Positions 31,079 to 38,200 of a stretch of DNA of 64,000 bases are shown here, piece after piece (positions within the stretch are counted from its first letter, which is position 1; each line of letters starts with the position of its first letter). The notes below the pieces were generated by a model that saw only the letters and a list, made by a program, of their open reading frames with translations, had not been told where the DNA came from and searched no databases. Source of the DNA: a virus; IMG/VR virus record IMGVR_UViG_3300044846_000719, positions 1-64,000 of that record. One strand, given 5' to 3'. A program made the translations under genes and the position numbers.

Positions 31079-32970
31079 TTGTTTACAATTATTTTAGAGT
31101 GTAATGATTCTGTTTCAGTAGTTACAGAAAGAATATAAATACCATCTGATAGACAATCTAGGTTTGCACTATACTTGTACTTGCCAGCTGGCATACGTTC
31201 TTTTAAAATAGTCTGTACACGTCTTCCTACTTCATCAGAGATAGACATATCTACATCAGATGCTTCTTTAATCTTAAACTGTATTTGTATATCTCCTTCT
31301 GTAGGATTAGGGAATACTATAATGGAGTTTAAGTCATTAAGAGAGATAGTTCCTTTGTTAATTCTACGTACCTCTACAATACCCATAGCCGGAATAATGT
31401 TCATATCTTTAGAGTTAGCGTCTCCTACATACTTAGCACCTGTCCAGAGAGCTGCAGTAGCCCAACTATCTTGTGGTTTTTTAGCAATAAACTGAAGTGT
31501 AAAAGCTTGCTCTCCATCATTAAGCATATTCTCATTAGTTAAATCAGCACCTCCCCAAGATACTAAACCATTAGAAGGATTAAAGAATGAAGTCCAGTTC
31601 ATTACTTTATCAGTGTTTTGTACTGCTTTAAATTCTAAGTAAGCAGTATCATACTTAAGATCTAATTGTAATGCACCTAACTTTTTACCATTAGTTAAAA
31701 CTTTAACCGGTACATTAACTAGGTTACCTTCTTCTACAGTTACTTTAGGCATATTTACCTCAATAGTTTCTGCAGGGAAATCATAACTTACAGTCTCATC
31801 AATGATGTAACGTTTAGCGTTAGCTGGATTAGTAATTTTAATAGGAGTTAAACGGGCCATTTTAAAGCCTGTAGAGTTTGCATCTCCTTTAACAGCCACG
31901 TAGTAAGTGATAGAATCATTACCATCTACACTGTAAGTAAAGTTATTTATAGTAGAGTAAGTAGAAGTCAAGTTAGAAGTAGCTCCATTAATTGCATTGT
32001 ACTCAGCAACTGTAAAGAACATTACATCTTTCTTAGAGTTAGGCCAAGCAGAGAATCTACCGGCTAATCTACCATATACAGAATATACATCAGCAATAGA
32101 AATATCACCGGCAGTTCCGTTTACATCCATTGTGTAGTAATCAAATCCGGTAGGAGTATATTGACCTAAGATAGATTGGTTAATCTTTTGTGCATCTGCA
32201 GTAGAGAATACATTACCTGGGATCATTGTGTCTCCCTTAACTACAATACGTACATCCCAATAAGTGGTATCTAAGAATTTCTTAAATACAGTAACACCCA
32301 ATGAGTTAGTCTTTTGTGAAGCAATCTGAGACCAAGTAGAAGAACCTTTAGCTCTTTTCTCTAAACTAACTGTTAAATTCTTAGCATCTGTACCGGTAAT
32401 GTTTTTAAACTTAGTAGCAAAGCGCAATACTTTCTGATTGAAGCGTCCACCATAAGAGTAAACTACCAAGGTAGTATCATTACCCCAGTTAGTGGCAGCT
32501 CTGTTAGAAAATGATTTAACACCAGCAACTTTCAAAGTCTTAATAGAATCTAAGTTGTTCCAAACTGTTTCACCTGCGTGAGTAAAAGTTAAATCAAATG
32601 TAGCTCCATTAGAATAGTTAAAAGTAGAACTAGATCCTGTGTAAGCCAAAGTAACTGTCAAGAATCCTTGTAGGTTACTATCTACATACTGAAGGTATTG
32701 ATCAGAAGCAGAAATCTTAAGAGAAGGTACAACTCCTGTAAAAGCAGTCTTATCATAGAATACACGGAATTGTATACCGGTAATCTTTTCTGATGTAGAT
32801 GTATTGTAAAAATGTAAAGGTGCAACAGTTTGTCCTACAGTAGTAGTAGCAACCTGATATCCTGAATCAATAACCACCCAATGACCTGTACCGGGTGATG
32901 TAGCAGAACTTTGTGCAAAGCTTAAAGAAGCTATTAAAGTTCCGAATAGTGTCGTAATCAATTTTTTCAT
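31075..32970 (-). CDS. Exported cohesin/dockerin-like protein with T9SS sorting domain
   Basis: This is a 631-aa protein. A signal peptide (1-20) precedes a first cohesin-like domain (about 32-175, ITGIQFRVFYDKTAFTG), a linker domain, a two-part dockerin-like module (252-310, MDVNGTAGDISIADVYSVYG, ending AGRFSAW) and a second cohesin-like domain (about 405-545, GALQLDLKYDTAYLEFKAV, then VSWGGADL). From about 550 there is a type IX secretion sorting domain (VFPNPTEGDIQIQF...GIYILSVTTE...SKIIVNK). It should be exported through the host T9SS and anchored on the cell surface. Confidence 0.75.
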   Translation of the reverse strand: MKKLITTLFGTLIASLSFAQSSATSPGTGHWVVIDSGYQVATTTVGQTVAPLHFYNTSTSEKITGIQFRVFYDKTAFTGVVPSLKISASDQYLQYVDSNLQGFLTVTLAYTGSSSTFNYSNGATFDLTFTHAGETVWNNLDSIKTLKVAGVKSFSNRAATNWGNDTTLVVYSYGGRFNQKVLRFATKFKNITGTDAKNLTVSLEKRAKGSSTWSQIASQKTNSLGVTVFKKFLDTTYWDVRIVVKGDTMIPGNVFSTADAQKINQSILGQYTPTGFDYYTMDVNGTAGDISIADVYSVYGRLAGRFSAWPNSKKDVMFFTVAEYNAINGATSNLTSTYSTINNFTYSVDGNDSITYYVAVKGDANSTGFKMARLTPIKITNPANAKRYIIDETVSYDFPAETIEVNMPKVTVEEGNLVNVPVKVLTNGKKLGALQLDLKYDTAYLEFKAVQNTDKVMNWTSFFNPSNGLVSWGGADLTNENMLNDGEQAFTLQFIAKKPQDSWATAALWTGAKYVGDANSKDMNIIPAMGIVEVRRINKGTISLNDLNSIIVFPNPTEGDIQIQFKIKEASDVDMSISDEVGRRVQTILKERMPAGKYKYSANLDCLSDGIYILSVTTETESLHSKIIVNK

Positions 32971-33419
32971 TTGTTTATATTATTTAAAGCGTGTTCTATC
33001 AACCAAGGTTCTGGGTTTGTTAATTTTTCTATGAAGTTTAACTCATACATATAACAAAATGTCTCTTCTTTTGCGGGAATAAGTTCTATCCCTTTTTTAG
33101 CTATGTACAAGTGAAGACTTTCATGTACTAGCACTACAGCAATATTATTTATAGAGTTTAATTTAATATCATCTACTGCTATGTAGATATGACCTAAACC
33201 ATCCTCTATTTGACATGAAGAGTAAGGACTAATCATAAAAGATATTTGATAACAATTTGTATCAAGCATCTTATACTTATCTATGTCTACTCTTTTTATT
33301 AGTTGAATTGCTGAATCAACTTTTAAATCCCAACCATCCCCGGCTTTGTCAATTTTTATTTGACTAAAACAAGGGACGGCTAAGATTATTAAGAGGCTAA
33401 ATAATAACCTCTTTAACAT
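32967..33419 (-). CDS. Exported HExxH metallopeptidase-like protein
   Basis: This is a 150-aa protein. The start is set at 33419 (MLKRLLFSLLIILAVPCFSQ), a proper signal peptide two bases after the preceding stop, although the frame is open further upstream. The mature part has VLVHESLHLYIAKKG, a zinc-binding HExxH at residues 99-103, and nearby glutamates (KEETF) that could be the third ligand. It is small for a peptidase. It may cut cell-wall cross-links or surface proteins. Confidence 0.6.
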   Translation of the reverse strand: MLKRLLFSLLIILAVPCFSQIKIDKAGDGWDLKVDSAIQLIKRVDIDKYKMLDTNCYQISFMISPYSSCQIEDGLGHIYIAVDDIKLNSINNIAVVLVHESLHLYIAKKGIELIPAKEETFCYMYELNFIEKLTNPEPWLIEHALNNINK

Positions 33420-33420
33420 A

Positions 33421-34008
33421 TTACTTAATGTCTTTAGACTCAATAAGAGTGTATGTAAAAGAATTACCACCCAATGCAGCAGCCTTCTTACAGATAGCCA
33501 AGAATGCATCAAAGTCAGCAGACTTCTTAAACACTTGACAACCTTCTGACCAGTTCTCAACATAAGTAGAGTCTGCACCAGCTTTATGAATGTTAATACC
33601 GAAGATCCCTTCTTGTATCTTGGACTCATCATAGTTCATGTCTTTATTAGCATCACGGTAAACTTTAACGTTAGCCTTTTGTTTAAGGGCCTCGTATTTG
33701 CCTTGGTGTAATGCAATGTGATGTGAACCTGAGTATTGACCAGGTACTAAACGTGCAACACCTGCAGCGTTATGGAATTCTTTAACTCCTTTAGTTCCTG
33801 GATCTGTAGTAGCAGGCCAGATTTTAAATTTCCACTCTCCACCTTCTTTGTAAGAAAGAGTCAAGTTGTCATCAAATACGTTAGTTACTTTAGTACCAGT
33901 GGCAGAGTTTCTAACACCAATAATGTTGATGTTAAAGTCTCCGTTTTCAAAGTACTTGTAACCTTTGGCTTTCATAGCCGCTTCAATTTGTTCTCTAGTA
34001 TAGCTCAT
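33421..34008 (-). CDS. L,D-transpeptidase-like (YkuD-type) putative peptidoglycan enzyme
   Basis: This is a 195-aa protein without a signal peptide. The segment GINIHKAG (His141) followed by NWSEGCQVF (Cys157) matches the H...S-x-G-C core of L,D-transpeptidase catalytic domains. The enzyme would use Cys157 to cut or exchange peptidoglycan cross-links. Without a signal it would need the holin to reach the wall, as classical endolysins do, so it is the best endolysin candidate in the window. It lies directly upstream of the HExxH protein gene. Confidence 0.6.
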   Translation of the reverse strand: MSYTREQIEAAMKAKGYKYFENGDFNINIIGVRNSATGTKVTNVFDDNLTLSYKEGGEWKFKIWPATTDPGTKGVKEFHNAAGVARLVPGQYSGSHHIALHQGKYEALKQKANVKVYRDANKDMNYDESKIQEGIFGINIHKAGADSTYVENWSEGCQVFKKSADFDAFLAICKKAAALGGNSFTYTLIESKDIK

Positions 34009-34011
34009 ATT

Positions 34012-34032
34012 AGTTTATAGTTTATAGTTTAT
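34012..34032. repeat. Tandem repeat, 3 copies of AGTTTAT
   Basis: Three exact copies of the 7-mer AGTTTAT plus a partial fourth lie at the junction between the homing endonuclease stop and the L,D-transpeptidase-like gene start. The repeat encodes the last codons of the endonuclease. It may mark the edge of the inserted element or be slippage-prone DNA. Confidence 0.75.
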
Positions 34033-34737
34033 AGTAAACAGTAAATAATTCCAGTTAGTCTTGCTTTTAACTTTTCCTTGGCAGTAAGATCTTAACTTGT
34101 TGTAACTTATTTCAGTAATCTCTGAAGCAATTCTGAGATTCTCATAAGTCTCTCCTGTTTCAGTATTGATTACTTGTTTAGACTTAGGATTATCTGCACC
34201 AAGTCTTACTGAATGTTTTCTATTCTTAAAAGCTTCAGAATTCTTTAAAGACTCTTTTATCTTAAGTTTAGTTTCTTCTGTAAGGGTGCTACCTAATCTA
34301 CTCTGTCTAAGTTTTTCTTTTGTTTCCTCAGAATGATTCTTTCCATAAAAGTGGTTCTTTTCGCCCACTCTTAATTTAGCTACTTCAGATAGATTCTTAC
34401 ACATAGATTCTGGTAAAGATTTTCCTGTCCAGTATCCAACTTCATGTCTCCAACCTAAAGTACCTTGACCTCCATCAGTCCAATTAACTAGACTACCTCC
34501 ACAAGTATCTACTCTGCCATACACACTTATCAGTTCTATTTCTTTTACACAAGCCTCCTCAAAAGATAAATCATCTAACATAATCTCTACTCTATACTCT
34601 GAGTTCTTTACAACATTATGCCAGTGTTGATTTCTACTTTTAGTTTGGTGTGCTCTAGAATAATTAGAATCTGTACCTAATCCAATATAGAAAGGTACAT
34701 TCTTATCTAACCTGATATGTCTGTAGACATAAGCCAT
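34015..34737 (-). CDS. GIY-YIG homing endonuclease, paralogue of 29029-29670
   Basis: This is a 240-aa protein. MAYVYRHIRLDKNVPFYIGLG gives the GIY-YIG core, followed by the conserved HWHNVV and FEEACVKEIELI segments, NUMOD3 stretches (NHFYGKNHSEETKEKL) and a NUMOD1-like end (ETYENLRIASEITEISYNKL). It is 27 residues longer than its paralogue, mostly at the C-terminus. It is inserted between two genes of the exported cassette with only 2 and 6 bases of spacer. Confidence 0.85.
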   Translation of the reverse strand: MAYVYRHIRLDKNVPFYIGLGTDSNYSRAHQTKSRNQHWHNVVKNSEYRVEIMLDDLSFEEACVKEIELISVYGRVDTCGGSLVNWTDGGQGTLGWRHEVGYWTGKSLPESMCKNLSEVAKLRVGEKNHFYGKNHSEETKEKLRQSRLGSTLTEETKLKIKESLKNSEAFKNRKHSVRLGADNPKSKQVINTETGETYENLRIASEITEISYNKLRSYCQGKVKSKTNWNYLLFTINYKL

Positions 34738-34739
34738 GT

Positions 34740-34988
34740 TTATTCAGCAGAGTCCCCTTCTTTCTTTTTCATTACCTTTTCGATGCTCGTGAGCCCAAGA
34801 GTGCCAAAAGCTAACAATGCAACTGCATCCACTAAAGGAACAGATGGAGCAAAGTGTGCTTCAGTAAATGAGTTAGCGTACAATGTAGCGCATAGTGTAA
34901 TTGTGCAGACCAAGCCACACAGACGTTTCATGGAAACAGAGCCTTTTTCATCCTTGAACAGGCCGCCAATAAAGTTTAATAGTTTCAT
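34740..34988 (-). CDS. Small membrane protein, holin-like, 82 aa
   Basis: This protein has an N-terminal amphipathic start (MKLLNFIGGLFKDEKGSVSM) and two hydrophobic stretches (LCGLVCTITLCATLYA and VDAVALLAFGTLGLTSIEKV) and ends in a basic and acidic tail. That is consistent with a small holin or phage membrane protein. It is the first gene of the leftward exported/lysis unit and has a hairpin directly before the ATG. Confidence 0.55.
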   Translation of the reverse strand: MKLLNFIGGLFKDEKGSVSMKRLCGLVCTITLCATLYANSFTEAHFAPSVPLVDAVALLAFGTLGLTSIEKVMKKKEGDSAE

Positions 34989-34989
34989 A

Positions 34990-35008
34990 CGGTATAATTT
35001 TTTTACCG
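34990..35008 (-). promoter_or_regulatory. Short hairpin just before the leftward gene start
   Basis: CGGTA (34990-34994) pairs with TACCG (35004-35008) two bases before the ATG of the 34740-34988 gene, on the strand that is transcribed leftward. A second small hairpin (CCCTA/TAGGG, 35028-35046) lies upstream. Either may control translation; their energy is low. Confidence 0.35.
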
Positions 35009-35076
35009 CAGTTAATTCAGGATGCAGCCCTAGATGGTTTTTAGGGTACTACATATATAATATAATGAAAATTAAT

Positions 35077-35084
35077 TAACTTTG
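35077..35084 (+). promoter_or_regulatory. -7 promoter element of the isolated rightward gene
   Basis: TAACTTTG fits TAnnTTTG. The ATG of the small rightward gene follows after 12 bases. No -33 element is obvious. This promoter lies between two leftward genes. Confidence 0.5.
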
Positions 35085-35096
35085 AACAACACACAT

Positions 35097-35252
35097 ATGA
35101 TAGGTATAACTTTTCTCCCAAAACAAGATGTACTCTTAGGAGTAAATGTAGATGTCCTCAATTATGAGGATAACGGTAAAATAATTGAAGCAACAAGAAT
35201 ATCCTTTGGGATAATTTTTATTACTCTCTCTATTTTATTAAAAAACAAGTAA
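35097..35252 (+). CDS. Isolated small membrane protein, 51 aa
   Basis: Fifty-one codons are read against the direction of all neighbouring genes. The product starts MIGITFLPKQDVLLG and ends in one membrane helix (ISFGIIFITLSILLKNK), so it is a tail-anchored type protein. It has its own promoter (35077) and its own terminator (35258), which strongly supports a real and separately regulated gene. A superinfection-exclusion or regulatory role is possible; no family is recognised. Confidence 0.6.
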   Translation: MIGITFLPKQDVLLGVNVDVLNYEDNGKIIEATRISFGIIFITLSILLKNK

Positions 35253-35257
35253 AATGT

Positions 35258-35280
35258 AGGGGGAGAAATCCCCCATTATT
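35258..35280 (+). terminator. Terminator of the isolated gene, shared with the leftward large gene
   Basis: GGGGGA and TCCCCC enclose a GAAA tetraloop, followed by ATTATTTT. It lies immediately after the 51-aa gene and overlaps the stop of the large leftward gene, so it can serve both directions. Confidence 0.7.
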
Positions 35281-38200
35281 TTACATAGAAATCTGTTACA
35301 TTATCATAAGACTGCCACCTGTTTATTGTATACAGTACCGGCAATGCATCTGACCATTGTTTATTAAGTTTTAACTCACCTTTTCTAGAACCTTGTTTAT
35401 AATACAAACTTTCTTCATCAAATGCATAGTTGTAAGGAAAAGCAAATGTATCACTAACAGCCTCTCCTAACTCACCAAGTAACTTAGATGAAGCAATAGG
35501 ACTCTTCATTAACATGTAAGCATTAGCAGGACTAATGAAACTTGTTAATTCTGATGTTTGTCTATCTGCTTGATAAGCCAATCCATTTAGTAATCTTTTA
35601 AGTTGTTTGTCATCATCATCTAAATCCATACCCGCAATTAATGAAGATATAATATGAGCAATAGCAAATGAAGATAATATAAATGTAAGTTCTATAGCTA
35701 CTCGGTTTAAGTTTTTAATTTGATCCTCTCTTAAACTTTCTTTAGCATCTCTTATCTTAGTAAAGATATCTCCTCTGGCAGATTTAATATGAGAGATAAA
35801 GCTTGCAAATGTCCGGTATCTACCCTCAATCCAACCAAGGTTTTCATCATAGTACTCTCTTTTAAATCTTGCTTTAAATGCTGGATATACCCACTTGTGA
35901 AACTGGAATACTAATTTACCAATACTATAATCTTGTAAAGCTGCTCTATCTTCAGGAGAATAGTTACCGTGTATTTGTTTGTTTACTTCACGGATATTAT
36001 TCCTAATATCATAACGTTCATTATCTGATAAATCAAATCCTGTTTTTAAAGATAACTCCCCGGTGTTAGGATCAAAGTCATAAGCATCATAAAGAGAGAG
36101 TGTCTCACCTTTATCATTTTCAATCTGCTTAGACATTAAGATTGCCATACCTACTTTACTCTGTACATTTGTTTCCGCAGCATCTTGTAAAACATAACCC
36201 CACTCCATTAAACCACCCTTCTCTTTTACCTCACGTTGAGCTACACTATCTACCATTCTATACTGATATAGTAAGGCCTCATACTTTGATTGTGGTTTTT
36301 TCTCACCATAGTATCCTTCACTAGTAGCTAATCCTTTAAATACACCAGGTAAATATTCACTGTTGTAAATACCTGTTGCTCTAAGCATAGCTTTTCTATC
36401 ATAGAATAACTGACCACCAGTCTCAATGCCGTTGTTGATTCTACCCATAGCATAGTTATTGATATTACCAAAGATGTTAAATCCTACATATGATAAAGAT
36501 GTGGCATTAAGTACTTTACTTATAACGTTATCTAATGTGCTTTTATCAAACTCGGACTCTTCATAGTAAACCATCTTTAACCATTTCTTCAAACGGGTAG
36601 CTGTTCTACTCTCTGAGCCAGGAATTGTTTTAGCTTTAGTTCCGCCAGTTGCTGTACGTACAAGTACATTTTGAGATTGTACATACTCTCTATTTTCAAC
36701 AACTCTTTTTAGTGCATAGATAGTATCTTCTGCATTAGTTAAGTGCTGATAGTTAGAAGCCATTGCTCTAAACTTAATTAAGCTATCTACTAGATCAGTA
36801 TTAAGTTCATCCTTAGTAAGCATAGATTCATTTCTCTTAAGTTGTTTTTCTAACTCCTTTAGCTGCTCTCTATACTTAACTGTAGATACTTTACCATCTC
36901 TAAAACTAGTTTGTAACTCTTCTATTTCAGATTTAATCTTATCAATACTAAACTGGCTTTTTAATTTGCCGGTAAAGAAGATTGGTGGTGTTTCAATAAT
37001 ATTACCCTCTTCATCTGTAAGAACTATCTTTTGATAACCCTCATCTGTAAAACTTTTAAACCAACTAGATACTGACTTACTTAGTAAGCTAGTCACACTA
37101 GATGGATTATCTTTTAACTTGTTTAAGAAGTTTTGTTTTTGTCTAGGTAACTTACCTGTCATATCTCTTTTAACAGAGGGAGGTAACATCTTAAGTGCAC
37201 CATTTTCAAACTCCTGGATCCAGAAATCATAGAACTCTTTCTGAGCTCTCTCTAATTCTGTAGTAGGATTCATGATCTTGACATACTTTTCATCAAGCAT
37301 ACTCATACCATTATCAGCTACATCTTTTACCTCTTTAAACTCAGGCTTTACAAACCAAGACTTTCTAACAGCTGTAGCACCTAAATAACTACCGTCTTTC
37401 TCTCTTTGTGCAGTTACGTATTCAGAGTAGTTATAGTATTTATTTCTATAAATAGCATACTCAGCATCTGATATGCCACGTTTCTTTTTCCATCCATAGT
37501 TACGATATTCTTCATACTTATCCCTGATCTTCTTAAAGTCATCAGTGTATTTATGAAACTCACCATCAGTTACTTCACCACCAATTACTCTTTCAGCTTT
37601 AGTAAAATCACTATAAGCTTGTCTATTAGCAAATAATTCTTGATTGAATTTAATATCCTCTACTTTAGCATCATCAAGATTAGGAATGTTGATGTACTCT
37701 AACCAGTTATTATTATTATCTACAAGCTTGTTTCTTAAATCATAAAACATCTTATAGTATTGGTAACCAATCTTTTGTACATACCTACCAGTAAAGTTGC
37801 CATCTTTATCATAAACTAACATATAATCATATGATGGCTTACCTCCTGATAAAGATGCTAATCTATTACCTATAGTAATTGCTTTTTCACTAAACTGTTG
37901 AACATCATCTGCAATCTTTTGCTTCTCCCTCTTAAATACTTTATCAACCAAGGCTAAGATTGTATCTGTACTAGTAGCCAAATCACCAAGTTGTGCATCT
38001 GCTACAGAGATATCATTAGTCTCTTTAATAATTGTCTTTAAATCATCTTCAGTAAAGTTTCTATTAGAGTTAGTTCTAATGAAGTTAATTGTAAAGTTCT
38101 CTATAGCCTGATCAATAGTAGAATCAGCAATATTTAATAGATCTGTTACTGCAATTGCAATATCTCTCTGACCTGGATTAATAACATTACTCAAACTAAG

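Noticed and set aside
33420-33632. Upstream extension of the HExxH protein gene
   Set aside because: The extension is Leu/Arg-rich antisense-like sequence overlapping the L,D-transpeptidase-like gene; the start at 33419 gives a clean signal peptide.
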